Source: Bacillus sp. 1780r2a1 (GTDB lineage Bacteria > Bacillota > Bacilli > Bacillales > Bacillaceae_H). Taken from it: 64,000 bases of DNA. The translations under genes and the position numbers were made by a program. Below are positions 1 to 8,334 of this stretch, in pieces (positions within the stretch are counted from its first letter, which is position 1; the number at the start of each line of letters is the position of its first letter). The notes beneath the pieces were generated by a model. That model was given only the letters and a program-made list of their open reading frames with translations. It did not search any database and was not told where the DNA came from. Location of the stretch: NCBI GenBank assembly GCA_024134725.1, contig CP099863.1:3841258-3905257 (forward strand), given 5' to 3'.

Positions 1-646
1 TACGATCTTGAAGCGGTGTATTTGTTGCATCGTGAAAATACTGTTCAAACACGTGACTCATCATATCAACCATACCGTAAACAGTTTGATTTTGTGGTAC
101 TGTAAATGTGTTAACAGGATCTAAAATAGAAAACTGCGGGTATGTAGCAGGGCTGCCCCATCCGTATTTTTCATTTGTTTCCCAGTTTGTAATAACAGAA
201 CCGGCATTCATTTCTGACCCTGTTGCTGCTAGAGTTAAAACTGTTCCAAAAGGAAGAGCCTCTTTTGCTACAGCATCACGATTAATAATATCCCACACAT
301 CGCCATCATATTTTGCTCCAGCCGCAATCGCTTTAGTGCAATCGATTACGCTTCCTCCGCCTACTGCTAATAAAAACTCGATATCATGTTCTTTGCAAAG
401 TGAAATTCCGCGTTTTACAGTTGTTAAACGAGGGTTAGGTTCAACACCTGCTAATTCATATACTTCTGCATTAATTTCTTTTAATTCATTCATTACTTGG
501 TCATATAAACCGTTTCGCTTAATGCTTCCGCCACCGTATACGACTAATATTTTTTTACCGAAGCGAGCTGCTTCTGTTTTTAATTGTTCTAATTGACCTT
601 TACCAAAAATTAATTTTGTTGGGTTGTAAAAAGTGAAATTTTTCAT
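1..646 (-). CDS. yugJ: Iron-containing alcohol dehydrogenase, YugJ/butanol dehydrogenase type (3' end outside window)
   Basis: N-terminal 215 residues of a group III (iron-activated) alcohol dehydrogenase, which reduces aldehydes such as butanal with NAD(P)H in the cytoplasm. The protein opens [17 protein letters not shown], typical of the family, followed by the nucleotide-binding glycine motif [18 protein letters not shown] and the [13 protein letters not shown] segment. The metal-binding histidines lie further on, beyond the window edge or just at it. The start at 646 is set by AGGAGG 7-8 bases upstream. The gene converges with nothing visible and sits next to yuzA and yugI as in B. subtilis. 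Physiological substrate unknown. Confidence 0.9.
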   Translation of the reverse strand, partial: MKNFTFYNPTKLIFGKGQLEQLKTEAARFGKKILVVYGGGSIKRNGLYDQVMNELKEINAEVYELAGVEPNPRLTTVKRGISLCKEHDIEFLLAVGGGSVIDCTKAIAAGAKYDGDVWDIINRDAVAKEALPFGTVLTLAATGSEMNAGSVITNWETNEKYGWGSPATYPQFSILDPVNTFTVPQNQTVYGMVDMMSHVFEQYFHDATNTPLQDR

Positions 647-856
647 AAAAAAACCTCCTGACAATCATCATTATGAACAACGATATATAAGATGTAAAGC
701 AAAGTGACTTCTCACAGATTATTTCCGAAAACCCTTTTTTTCACTCTTCATTTATCTGACGTTTTTTCCTATGTTCACCTTTGGTTCTTTCCACGAATAT
801 TTTTTCTTAAACATCTAAAGCTAATGAGTGAGTACAAAAAGAAAGGAGGAGAATAA

Positions 857-1087
857 ATGAGTGGTGTTCAACGATTTGCGTTAGTATTAACGATTATTGG
901 GGCAATTAACTGGGGACTTATTGGATTTTTTCAATTCGATTTAGTAGCTGCCATTTTCGGTGGACAATCAGCTGCCCTTTCTCGCATTGTATACGGATTA
1001 GTAGGAATAGCTGGTTTAATTAACCTAGGCTTATTATTTAAACCATCTGCGGAAGTAGAGCGTACTGAACCAAGAACAACTCACTAA
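857..1087 (+). CDS. yuzA: DUF378 small membrane protein YuzA
   Basis: A 76-residue hydrophobic protein with two predicted membrane segments (about residues 6-30 and 42-62) joined by a short loop containing GGQSAALSRIVYG. The IGAINWGLIGFFQFDLV motif is characteristic of DUF378. A strong ribosome site, AAGGAGGAG, precedes the ATG by 6-7 bases. It stands alone, ends at a bidirectional terminator shared with yugI, and matches the B. subtilis yuzA position. No biochemical role is known. Confidence 0.85.
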   Translation: MSGVQRFALVLTIIGAINWGLIGFFQFDLVAAIFGGQSAALSRIVYGLVGIAGLINLGLLFKPSAEVERTEPRTTH

Positions 1088-1090
1088 GAA

Positions 1091-1122
1091 AAAAGCGCAC
1101 TGCAGAATGCAGTGCGCTTTTT
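1091..1122. terminator. Bidirectional terminator between yuzA and yugI
   Basis: A 13-bp perfect stem (AAAGCGCACTGCA / TGCAGTGCGCTTT) with a GAA loop, flanked by A-run and T-run, lies between the stop codons of two convergent genes and can serve both. Confidence 0.9.
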
Positions 1123-1127
1123 AAACA

Positions 1128-1526
1128 TTATTTTTTAATTAGATCTTCGCGGTTTGATTGCTCAATCCACTCTTCTAATTTTTCTTTTAATGTGTTGAAT
1201 CCTTGAGTAGACTCAGTGTGTTGTACAGTTGCTTGACGCTTTTTAGCTACTTGCTTTTTAGGCGCTGCTTCTGTTTTTTCTGGAGCAGGCTCTGTAGCAC
1301 GAATTGATAAACCAATTTTGCCAGTTGCTTCATCTACTGATAAAACTTTCACGTTTACTTCGTCTCCAACTGATAGGTGCTCGTTGATATCTTTTACGAA
1401 GCCATGTTTAACTTCTGAGATATGAACTAGACCTTGTGTTTCTTCATCTAATGCAACAAATGCACCGTATGGTTGAATGCCCGTTACTTTTCCTTTTGTA
1501 ACAGTACCGATTTCAAATTTTGACAT
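1128..1526 (-). CDS. yugI: S1-domain RNA-binding general stress protein YugI (GSP13)
   Basis: A 132-residue protein with one S1 (OB-fold) RNA-binding domain at residues 1-75 (GTVTKGKVTGIQPYGAFVAL ... GLVHISEV ... VGDEVNVKVLSVD), then a basic, alanine/lysine-rich linker and a charged helical tail. The homologous B. subtilis protein is induced by stress and associates with ribosomes. The ribosome site AGGAGTG lies 5 bases before the ATG. It is a single-gene unit convergent with yuzA. The tail after residue 75 probably helps to bind RNA (inference). Confidence 0.9.
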   Translation of the reverse strand: MSKFEIGTVTKGKVTGIQPYGAFVALDEETQGLVHISEVKHGFVKDINEHLSVGDEVNVKVLSVDEATGKIGLSIRATEPAPEKTEAAPKKQVAKKRQATVQHTESTQGFNTLKEKLEEWIEQSNREDLIKK

Positions 1527-1681
1527 ATGAACACTCCTAAATACCTTTTATTTTCATCTTTATAGCCAATTTAAAATTATAGCACAGTTCACGTTTTGAA
1601 TCAAAAACTAGTTATATTTATTATACTTTATTATTTCCCATATTTCCCTTAAATTATAAATAGAAAATTGATTCTATCCGC

Positions 1682-1726
1682 AAAAAATAAACCATGCTAA
1701 CTTTTGACATGGCTCATTAGCATGGT
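1682..1726 (-). terminator. Terminator of alaR-alaT
   Basis: Read on the minus strand, ACCATGCTAA pairs with TTAGCATGGT across a 16-base loop and is followed by TTATTTTTT, eight bases past the alaT stop. Confidence 0.8.
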
Positions 1727-1733
1727 CTTTCTA

Positions 1734-2894
1734 TTATAACTTATTTTGCATGAAACGGCCAATACGTTTTATAGCTTCTTCTAAAGATTCCATAGAAGAA
1801 GCATAAGAACAGCGTACGTGCCCCTCTCCTCCTAATCCAAAAACGCTACCAGGCACGACTGCCACCCTCTCTTCTAAGAGAAGCTGTTCAGCAAATTGTT
1901 CAGAAGTTAAGCCTGTTTTTTTAATGGATGGGAACACATAAAAAGCTCCCCCTGGTGTATGGCACGAAAGCTGAATTTCATTTAATGATTTGACCATATA
2001 ATTTCGTCTTCGTCTGTAACTTTTTCTCATTTCTTCTACATCTTGTGACCCGTTTTTCAATGCTTCAATTGCCCCGTATTGGGCCATTGTTGGTGCACAC
2101 ATCATAGTGTATTGATGAATTTTCAACATGGCTTGTAACAAGTCTACCGGGGCACAAATATACCCCAATCTCCAACCTGTCATTGCAAAACCTTTGGAAA
2201 AACCCGAGACAATAATTGTTCTATCTCTCATTTCACTAATTGAAGCAATCGATGTAAATGGTTCATCATAGGTTAACTCTGCATAGATTTCATCTGTAAT
2301 CACCAGCAAATCATGTTTTATGACAATATCAGCAATGGCTTCAAGCTCTTTCTTTGTTAATGAACTACCTGTTGGATTATTGGGAGAACAAAGCAACAGT
2401 GCTTTTGTCTTCTTGGTAATAACTGCTTCAATTTGTTCTGGCTGTAGTTTAAATTCCGTGTCGGCTGTTGTTTCAACAGGAACTGGAACTCCTCCAGCTA
2501 AAGTTATAAGCGGACTATATGAGACAAAGTTTGGCTCTACCACAATAATCTCATCCCCAGGATTAATAATAGCACGCATTGCCACATCTAATGCTTGGCT
2601 ACCTCCAACTGTAACTAATATCTCATTTTGATAATCATAAGAAACACCAAACTGCTTCTTCATATAGTTCATTAATTCTTGACGAAGCTCAAGCAAGCCT
2701 GCGTTCGCTGTATAGGATGTATAGCCTCTTTCAAGGGATAAGATACTGGCTTCACGCACAGACCAAGATGTAACAAAATCTGGTTCTCCAACACCAAGGG
2801 AGATAACGTTATCCATACTAGCTGCTAAATCAAAGAAACGTCTAATTCCTGATGGTTGTAATTCTTGTACTGTATTAGACAAGCGTTCTTTCAT
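1734..2894 (-). CDS. alaT: Alanine transaminase AlaT (class I/II aminotransferase)
   Basis: A 386-residue PLP-dependent fold-type I aminotransferase. Visible signatures are CSPNNPTGS, ITDEIYAELTYD (aspartate contacting the PLP nitrogen) and SGFSKGFAMTGWRLGY, whose lysine (about residue 235) forms the Schiff base; the C-terminal arginine is in GHVRCSYA. In B. subtilis the equivalent gene, with its partner alaR, is needed for alanine synthesis from pyruvate and glutamate. The start codon overlaps the alaR stop (TAATG), so the two are translationally coupled. Substrate assignment rests on family resemblance and on the AlaR neighbour. Confidence 0.88.
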   Translation of the reverse strand: MKERLSNTVQELQPSGIRRFFDLAASMDNVISLGVGEPDFVTSWSVREASILSLERGYTSYTANAGLLELRQELMNYMKKQFGVSYDYQNEILVTVGGSQALDVAMRAIINPGDEIIVVEPNFVSYSPLITLAGGVPVPVETTADTEFKLQPEQIEAVITKKTKALLLCSPNNPTGSSLTKKELEAIADIVIKHDLLVITDEIYAELTYDEPFTSIASISEMRDRTIIVSGFSKGFAMTGWRLGYICAPVDLLQAMLKIHQYTMMCAPTMAQYGAIEALKNGSQDVEEMRKSYRRRRNYMVKSLNEIQLSCHTPGGAFYVFPSIKKTGLTSEQFAEQLLLEERVAVVPGSVFGLGGEGHVRCSYASSMESLEEAIKRIGRFMQNKL

Positions 2895-3394
2895 TACGGA
2901 GACACCACGATTCTACGGTCTTCATCACCTTGTTCATAAATCGTTCCGTCGTGTTTGTACTTTTTCAAAATAAAATGCGTCGTTGTGGACAATACGGAAT
3001 CTAATGTTGACAGCTTTTCTGAAACAAAGAATGCTACTTCAGACATTGATTTCCCTTCGATAATAACAGATAAATCATAAGCTCCAGACATCAAATAAAC
3101 AGATTTAACTTCTTGAAATCGATAAATTCGTTCAGCAATCTCATCAAATCCGACACCTCTTTTAGGAGCAACCTTCACGTCAATCATAGCCGTTACGCCT
3201 TCATGTCCATCCACTCGACGCCAGTTGATATCAGTAGAATACTGAACAATTACTTTTTCACGCTCTAACTTTTTCACAATAAGCGTCGCTTCATCTAGGG
3301 GTAAGTCAACCATTTTAGCAATTGTATCTATTGAGATTCGACTATTTTTTTCTAAGATCTCAAGTATTTCTAATTCTTTTTCATCTAAAAACAT
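2894..3394 (-). CDS. alaR: Lrp/AsnC-family regulator AlaR
   Basis: A 166-residue Lrp/AsnC regulator: N-terminal winged helix-turn-helix (residues 5-50, LEILEKNSRISIDTIAKMV) and a C-terminal RAM/ACT-like ligand-binding domain (about 75-145). It is the first gene of the alaR-alaT pair and in B. subtilis activates alanine biosynthesis. I place the start at 3394, where AGGAGG lies 7-8 bases upstream of MFLDEKELE; an upstream in-frame start at 3430 would add 12 residues, but the real ribosome site lies inside that extension. Confidence 0.87.
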   Translation of the reverse strand: MFLDEKELEILEILEKNSRISIDTIAKMVDLPLDEATLIVKKLEREKVIVQYSTDINWRRVDGHEGVTAMIDVKVAPKRGVGFDEIAERIYRFQEVKSVYLMSGAYDLSVIIEGKSMSEVAFFVSEKLSTLDSVLSTTTHFILKKYKHDGTIYEQGDEDRRIVVSP

Positions 3395-3553
3395 GTAAAT
3401 AACCTCCTGAAAATGATCAAATATTCTCACTTTTTACATTATAACAAATTTCATAAGTCATTGAGATTTCATATTCATCTTCTATATTTTGCATGTAACT
3501 AAATAAGATAGCTGGGCAAACTGTTAAAAAAGATTGCTGGAGTGAAGAAACCA

Positions 3554-4381
3554 ATGATTCAAATAGAGACTGCACACTATCGTTCTTTTAACAATGTACA
3601 CGTATATTATGAATTACATCATTTTGATCCTAAAAAGCCAACAATTGTATTCATACACGGATTTCTATCATCTAGCTTTAGCTTTAGAAGACTCATTCCA
3701 TTATTGAAACAGAAATTCTCAATTGTTGCAATAGACTTACCACCATTTGGACGAAGTGAAAAATCATTAACCTTTCATTATTCTTATGAAAATTTAGCAA
3801 AAACTGTTTTAGAAGTTATCGAACATTTGAAGTTAGAACAAGTCATTTTATCTGGTCACTCAATGGGTGGTCAAATTTGCCTGAATATCGCAAAGTTGCA
3901 GCCCCAATACGTATCTAAGCTAGTTTTACTTTGTAGCTCCGCTTACCTAGGACGATTGCATTCTGGCCTCGTCATGTCGTCACATTTACCTTTTTTCTAT
4001 CTGTGGGTCAAGACTTGGCTAGCTCGTAAAGGTGTTAAAGCTAACCTTCAGAATGTCGTATTTAATCACGATCTCATTGATGAAGAAATGATTGAAGGCT
4101 ATACTGCTCCTTTTTTAGATGATCGTATCTTCATGTCATTATCAAAGATGATTCGTGATCGTGAAGGAGACCTAACAGAAAAAGACCTGAGAGCAATTGA
4201 TAAGCCAAGTTTATTAATATGGGGAGAAGAAGACAGAGTTGTTCCTCTTCATTTAGGAAAAAAGCTTCAACAAGATTTGCCAAGCTCTACTTTTATTTCA
4301 TTAAAAGACACTGGGCATCTGTTACCAGAAGAATGCCCGGACGATATTCGAAATTATATGATGGATTTCTTAACAAGCTAA
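3554..4381 (+). CDS. yugF: Alpha/beta hydrolase YugF
   Basis: A 275-residue single-domain alpha/beta hydrolase. The oxyanion-hole segment FIHGFLSSSFSF, nucleophile elbow GHSMGG (Ser about residue 100), acid residue in WGEEDRVVP and histidine in DTGHLLPEE make a complete Ser-Asp-His triad. The cytoplasmic substrate is unknown. A GTG codon at 3542 in the same frame could add four residues, but GGAG overlaps it and better serves the ATG at 3554, which I prefer. It is divergent from alaR and followed by a weak hairpin, so it is probably monocistronic. Confidence 0.85.
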   Translation: MIQIETAHYRSFNNVHVYYELHHFDPKKPTIVFIHGFLSSSFSFRRLIPLLKQKFSIVAIDLPPFGRSEKSLTFHYSYENLAKTVLEVIEHLKLEQVILSGHSMGGQICLNIAKLQPQYVSKLVLLCSSAYLGRLHSGLVMSSHLPFFYLWVKTWLARKGVKANLQNVVFNHDLIDEEMIEGYTAPFLDDRIFMSLSKMIRDREGDLTEKDLRAIDKPSLLIWGEEDRVVPLHLGKKLQQDLPSSTFISLKDTGHLLPEECPDDIRNYMMDFLTS

Positions 4382-4397
4382 TTTTCTGCAACAAACT

Positions 4398-4424
4398 ATA
4401 GTCCTGTCAAAGAGGCAGGACTAT
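4398..4424 (+). terminator. Hairpin after yugF
   Basis: ATAGTCCTG pairs with CAGGACTAT across a 9-base loop, 17 bases past the yugF stop. The T-run is poor, so termination may be weak. Confidence 0.55.
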
Positions 4425-4589
4425 TATCATTTATAAAAAGGAATATAATAATTTTTGTTCTTCCCTTACTCTTTAAACAGCAACATCTTTGACTTTTTAA
4501 ACATAAAATGTTCAAAATAAAAGATATCATACAGGTAATTAAATTCTCTCTTATAGATTTAAAAATCAGTTTATATGGAGGCTTATATT

Positions 4590-5762
4590 ATGAAGAACTA
4601 TTCCTTTAACAATAGAATTAACCGCATGAACACTAACTCCGTAAAGTGGGACGGGATGGAACGTCTCTTTGGTAAAAAAGATCTATTACCATTTTGGGTA
4701 GCTGATATGGATTTTGCAGCTCCAGAAAAAGTGGTTAACGAAATCACTAAGCGTGTAGAGCACGGCGTTTTTGGATATACAACGCCAACTGAATCAACAA
4801 ATGAATCTATTCGTTCTTGGGTCCAAAAGCGCCATCAGTGGAGCATTGAAACAGATTGGATTACATACAGTCCAGGAATTGTCTTTGCTATTAGTATGGC
4901 TATACAGGCTTATACACAAAAAGGAGATTCAATTTTGATTCAACCGCCCGTATACACACCTTTCTTTGAAATGGTGAAAGTAAACGAACGTAAATTGATA
5001 GAAAGTCCTCTGCTCTTAAAGGGAGATTGCTACTCAATTGATTTTTCAGCTCTTGAAAAGCAGCTTGCTTCTGGAGTGAAAATGTTTATTTTGTGCAGTC
5101 CCCATAACCCTGTAGGTCGGGTATGGACTCGTGGTGAACTAGAGAAGATTGCTGATCTTTGCAAAAAGTATGATGTATTAATTTTATCTGATGAGATTCA
5201 TTCGGACTTAGTGTATACACCGTCTGTTCATATTCCAATTAGCTCTCTTAATGAAGATACTAAAAATCGTACTATTACGTGCATAGCACCAAGCAAAACA
5301 TTCAATGTTCCTGGCTTACAAGCTTCAGCTATTATTATTCCAAATAATGAATTACGTGAAAAATATCAACAGCAGCAGCATAAACAAGGCTTTTTCGCAT
5401 TAAATACATTCGGTACGATTGGTCTAGAGGCTGCCTATACACATGGAGAAAGTTGGCTAGAAGAACTCTTAGCATATTTAAAAGAGAACATTGACTTTAC
5501 TAGAAGCTTTATTAAAGAAAATCTACCTGCGCTCAAGTTAATTAACCCTGAAGGTACTTACTTATTATGGATTGATTGTCGAACATTAAATATACCTGAT
5601 GAAGACCTGCACAATCTATTATTAACGAAAGGGAAAATTGCTGTTGAAAGCGGTATGAAATACGGTGAAGCTGAAGGGAAAGGCTTTATTCGGTTAAATA
5701 TTGCTTGTCCTCGAGAACAACTAAAAGAAGGCTTAAAGAAACTACAGGTTGCTCTATCTTAA
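4590..5762 (+). CDS. patB: PatB cystathionine beta-lyase / C-S lyase (class I/II aminotransferase fold)
   Basis: A 390-residue PLP enzyme of the MalY/PatB group that cleaves cystathionine and related thioethers to a thiol, pyruvate and ammonia. Signatures: FWVADMDFAAP near the N terminus (typical of MalY/PatB), CSPHNPVGRVWT, LSDEIHSDLVY and APSKTFNVPGL with the PLP lysine near residue 232. The start at 4590 is preferred over the ATG at 4575 because GGAGG sits 8 bases upstream of it, and the resulting length matches the family. It ends at a bidirectional terminator shared with the sodC-like gene. Confidence 0.88.
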   Translation: MKNYSFNNRINRMNTNSVKWDGMERLFGKKDLLPFWVADMDFAAPEKVVNEITKRVEHGVFGYTTPTESTNESIRSWVQKRHQWSIETDWITYSPGIVFAISMAIQAYTQKGDSILIQPPVYTPFFEMVKVNERKLIESPLLLKGDCYSIDFSALEKQLASGVKMFILCSPHNPVGRVWTRGELEKIADLCKKYDVLILSDEIHSDLVYTPSVHIPISSLNEDTKNRTITCIAPSKTFNVPGLQASAIIIPNNELREKYQQQQHKQGFFALNTFGTIGLEAAYTHGESWLEELLAYLKENIDFTRSFIKENLPALKLINPEGTYLLWIDCRTLNIPDEDLHNLLLTKGKIAVESGMKYGEAEGKGFIRLNIACPREQLKEGLKKLQVALS

Positions 5763-5765
5763 CCT

Positions 5766-5795
5766 AAAAAAGGACGCTTGATTGCGTCCTTTCAG
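5766..5795. terminator. Bidirectional terminator patB / sodC-like
   Basis: AAAGGACGC/GCGTCCTTT stem with a 6-base loop between two convergent stop codons; A-run on the left and a T-containing tail on the right. Confidence 0.8.
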
Positions 5796-5796
5796 T

Positions 5797-6327
5797 TTAT
5801 TTTTCTTGTTTCTTAGCAATGACACCGCAAGCAATTCGCGTACCAGAATCTCCAGATGGTTGAGACATACCATCATCTTTGTTCTCCGTAATAATGATTG
5901 AAGAGCCGTCCATCGTTTTAATTAAGGAACCTTTTCCCTCTTTTAAAGTGACTTCAGGCGCCATATCTGTCCCATCAAAAGTTCCATCATCTTTTACGAT
6001 AATGTTCTTTAAGTCACCTGCCTCTGGACCATCTGGATGAAGTAATCCATGCTTTTTATCGTCTGGATTTAAATGATTACCTGCTGTCTTAAACGCAGGG
6101 GCTTTGCACACGCCTTTTTCATGTATATGTACACCGTGTTCACCAGGAGGTAATCCTTTTAATTTATACGTAATCTCTACGCCGTCAGATACCTCTTTTA
6201 ACTTTATGTTACCTAAGCTATCTCCATCAGCGTTATATACTTTTACTTCTTTATTCGAAATGTCTTTTTCACCACACCCCACTAACATTACTAATGGTAT
6301 GCAGCCAATTAGTAGTAACTTCTTCAT
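5797..6327 (-). CDS. SodC-like Cu/Zn superoxide dismutase-family lipoprotein with altered metal ligands
   Basis: A 176-residue secreted lipoprotein: signal MKKLLLIGCIPLVMLVGC with lipobox LVGC, then a SodC domain. The first two copper histidines are present (GVHIHEKGVC), as are GNHLNP, KKHG, the disulfide cysteines (GVC and ACGVI) and the arginine of SGTRIACGVI. The expected later copper histidine is a threonine (SIIITENKDD) and the usual GPHAGDL zinc ligand reads GPEAGDL. B. subtilis YojM is a known relative that also lacks copper ligands. It may therefore be a poor or non-enzymatic SOD, perhaps a copper or zinc binder. RBS GGAGG supports the start at 6327. It occupies the place of kinB relative to B. 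subtilis. Confidence 0.85.
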   Translation of the reverse strand: MKKLLLIGCIPLVMLVGCGEKDISNKEVKVYNADGDSLGNIKLKEVSDGVEITYKLKGLPPGEHGVHIHEKGVCKAPAFKTAGNHLNPDDKKHGLLHPDGPEAGDLKNIIVKDDGTFDGTDMAPEVTLKEGKGSLIKTMDGSSIIITENKDDGMSQPSGDSGTRIACGVIAKKQEK

Positions 6328-6424
6328 GTTGCCCTCCAATCTCAGATTCCCTTATGGTTACCTTCCCATAGATTGTCCAGCAACTTTCATTTTTAAACGC
6401 TTTCATTTTGATCCGAGCAAACAG

Positions 6425-6610
6425 TTACTCTGCTGAATGTTTTCGCTCTTGCTCTTTTATTTTCTCTTCTTCTTTTTTTGAAATTTTAATAACAAACCTC
6501 CATGTCAGAAATGCTCCTATAAAAAACACCAACATCCATATAAATGCTGGAATATACTCTGTTTTATCTTCTGGAAAATAAAGATATAGATTCATGATTA
6601 ATGCTTGCAT
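6425..6610 (-). CDS. Small single-pass membrane protein, unknown function
   Basis: A 61-residue protein with one membrane segment (about residues 20-42, IPAFIWMLVFFIGAFLTWRFVI) followed by a lysine/glutamate-rich cytoplasmic tail. I do not recognise it. The start at 6610 (MQALIMNL) has AAAGGA about 8 bases upstream; an ATG at 6619 sits on the ribosome site. It lies 98 bases upstream of the sodC-like gene on the same strand, and may share its transcript. Confidence 0.6.
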   Translation of the reverse strand: MQALIMNLYLYFPEDKTEYIPAFIWMLVFFIGAFLTWRFVIKISKKEEEKIKEQERKHSAE

Positions 6611-6691
6611 CAATTTCATCCTTTCCCTATGAACTTTAAACTATAATGACTTATAATAATGAGTAGAACATTACTTAAAGGAGAGATAAAT

Positions 6692-7069
6692 ATGAGTTTA
6701 GAAATCGGTGATTCCGTAACTGCTTTATACAAGACTGGAAAATACATTGGGGAAATTACACAAGTACGTGACCAGCACTACGTAGTGCGAGTAAAAGCTG
6801 TTATCAAACATCCTCAACAAGGAGATTTACATAACCCTCAACAAGTAGATGTTCCATTCTTTCATGAACGTCGTGCACTAGCCTTTAACGAGCAAGCTAA
6901 TATTCCCAAACCAATGGTTAAAGCATATACAAGTGAAATTCCACCATACAGAGATTCATTAAAGACTGCTTTAACATCACTGATAAATGAGCTCTCTTTA
7001 AAAGATAATCCTTACGCAACACGAAGCATTGAATGCCTCGAACAACTTCAAAAGGATTATGCACTTTAA
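6692..7069 (+). CDS. kapB: Kinase-associated protein KapB
   Basis: A 125-residue protein matching KapB, which in B. subtilis is needed for activity of the sporulation sensor kinase KinB. The N-terminal half is a small beta-barrel (EIGDSVTALYKTGKYIGEITQ ... YVVRVKAVIKHP), the C-terminal half helical. There is no signal peptide or lipobox here. The start at 6692 follows AAAGGAGAG; an ATG at 6659 lacks a ribosome site. It converges with kapD as in B. subtilis, but kinB is not beside it. Confidence 0.85.
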   Translation: MSLEIGDSVTALYKTGKYIGEITQVRDQHYVVRVKAVIKHPQQGDLHNPQQVDVPFFHERRALAFNEQANIPKPMVKAYTSEIPPYRDSLKTALTSLINELSLKDNPYATRSIECLEQLQKDYAL

Positions 7070-7071
7070 AC

Positions 7072-7107
7072 AAAAAGCCAATTCACATTACGGTGACTTG
7101 GCTTTTA
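7072..7107. terminator. Bidirectional terminator kapB / kapD
   Basis: AAAAGCCAA/TTGGCTTTT with inner TCAC/GTGA pairing, between convergent kapB and kapD and touching the kapD stop codon. Confidence 0.75.
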
Positions 7108-7719
7108 TAATGCAAATTTGTTTAACAGCTTTGAGAAGTCGACCCGATCGCCAATTGTAGTAGGTTCAGGCTTTTGTAAATAACGTTTGTCTTTTTCTAC
7201 TAACTTAAAAATATTAAAAGTAGTCATAGCATCATCAAGCGCACAGTGATGCTTACCTGTTCCTTCTTTTCCATATTCCTGAACAGCTTTCCATAAACCT
7301 GTTTGGTTTTGGTCGCCAAAGAAACGCTTATATTCCATAGATAAATCTACTTCTTTTCCTTTTAAAGGAAATTTCAAACTTTGCTTTTGACAGTTTTGCT
7401 TGAGTACTTTCATATCCATATTTCCCCAAGTGATAATTGTACTGTTTTCATACTGAGCTAGCTGCTGAATTAATTGTTCAAATGTAATTCCATCATCTAC
7501 TTGTTTTTGCTGAATGTGAAGAAAGCTTTTACAGCGATCCGTTAACTTTGGAAAACTAGTGGGTTTAACATATGAAGAAAAGCGGTCTTGTATTTCTTGG
7601 TTTCTTACAGCAACTAACCCTACTTCAATAATTTCAGGAAAAAAGCCTTTGGGATACCCTTTGTATTCGGGCATTGTAAATTCAAAGTCAATAAAGACAT
7701 ATTGTTCATAATTGTTCAT
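7105..7719 (-). CDS. kapD: DEDDh 3'-5' exonuclease-family protein KapD (inhibitor of the KinA sporulation pathway)
   Basis: A 204-residue DnaQ-like exonuclease domain. The acidic motifs are visible: DFEFT (Exo I), the aspartate of WGNMDMKVL (Exo II) and HHCALDDA (Exo III, DEDDh type). In B. subtilis KapD inhibits the KinA route to Spo0A activation. I choose the ATG at 7719, 5-6 bases after GGGGTGA; a GTG at 7728 falls inside that ribosome site. Family identity is clear; the nucleic-acid substrate is unknown. Confidence 0.87.
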   Translation of the reverse strand: MNNYEQYVFIDFEFTMPEYKGYPKGFFPEIIEVGLVAVRNQEIQDRFSSYVKPTSFPKLTDRCKSFLHIQQKQVDDGITFEQLIQQLAQYENSTIITWGNMDMKVLKQNCQKQSLKFPLKGKEVDLSMEYKRFFGDQNQTGLWKAVQEYGKEGTGKHHCALDDAMTTFNIFKLVEKDKRYLQKPEPTTIGDRVDFSKLLNKFAL

Positions 7720-7950
7720 CTTTATCACCCCTTTTTAGATAAACCTGCCTACGAGACTGCTATTATAATTATAGCACGCTTATGCAAAAGATAGGTTTAT
7801 TTCTATTGATATTTTATAATATTATGAATATTCTTTTGGACAATAAAAAAAGAATGCTTTGTTATTACTATATTCCAAAGCATGTCTCTATGATTAGGAT
7901 ATCCGCCATATCTTTTACAATTTATTTTTACTTCTACAGACTGTCTTTTC

Positions 7951-8334
7951 CTATTTTTTGGGCAGTATTGCTAACGTACAGCGAGAAATACAAATGAGTT
8001 CATTTTTCTCGTCCGTAATCTTAACTTCCCAGATAGCTGTTTTTTTTCCTTTATGTATAGGTCTACCAATAGCAGTCACTAGCCCATCTCTTTTTCCTTT
8101 AATATGATTTGCATTAATTTCTAAGCCCACGCATATTTCCTTCTCTTGATCTATACTTAGAAACCCTCCCAAGCTCGCAACTGTCTCTGCTAATGCAACC
8201 GATGCACCACCATGTAGTAAACCAAAAGGTTGCTTTGTTCGTTCATCTACTGGCATTGTCGCCTCTACTTGATCTTTGCTAGCATAAATTATTTCAATGC
8301 CTAGTGTACTTAATAACGTATTATCGGTATTCAT
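7951..8334 (-). CDS. PaaI-type hotdog thioesterase, YuxO-like
   Basis: A 127-residue hotdog-fold acyl-CoA thioesterase. The helix segment GLLHGGASVALAETVASLGG carries the catalytic acid and the PaaI signature; the second half (VGLEINANHIKGKRDGLVTAIGRPIHKGKKTAIWEVKI) completes the fold. Relatives in Bacillus (YuxO) and E. coli (YdiI/MenI) hydrolyse aromatic acyl-CoAs, including 1,4-dihydroxy-2-naphthoyl-CoA of menaquinone synthesis, so that role is possible here. The ribosome site GGAGGG precedes the ATG by 6 bases. Confidence 0.82.
   Translation of the reverse strand: MNTDNTLLSTLGIEIIYASKDQVEATMPVDERTKQPFGLLHGGASVALAETVASLGGFLSIDQEKEICVGLEINANHIKGKRDGLVTAIGRPIHKGKKTAIWEVKITDEKNELICISRCTLAILPKK

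Noticed and set aside
108-596. Long plus-strand ORF opposite the alcohol dehydrogenase gene
   Set aside because: It is the antisense frame of a clear dehydrogenase coding sequence and has no ribosome site or family likeness.
7782-7997. Plus-strand ORF of 71 codons rich in Ile/Tyr/Phe between kapD and the thioesterase gene
   Set aside because: No ribosome site, composition simply reflects AT-rich DNA, and the end overlaps the thioesterase gene on the other strand.
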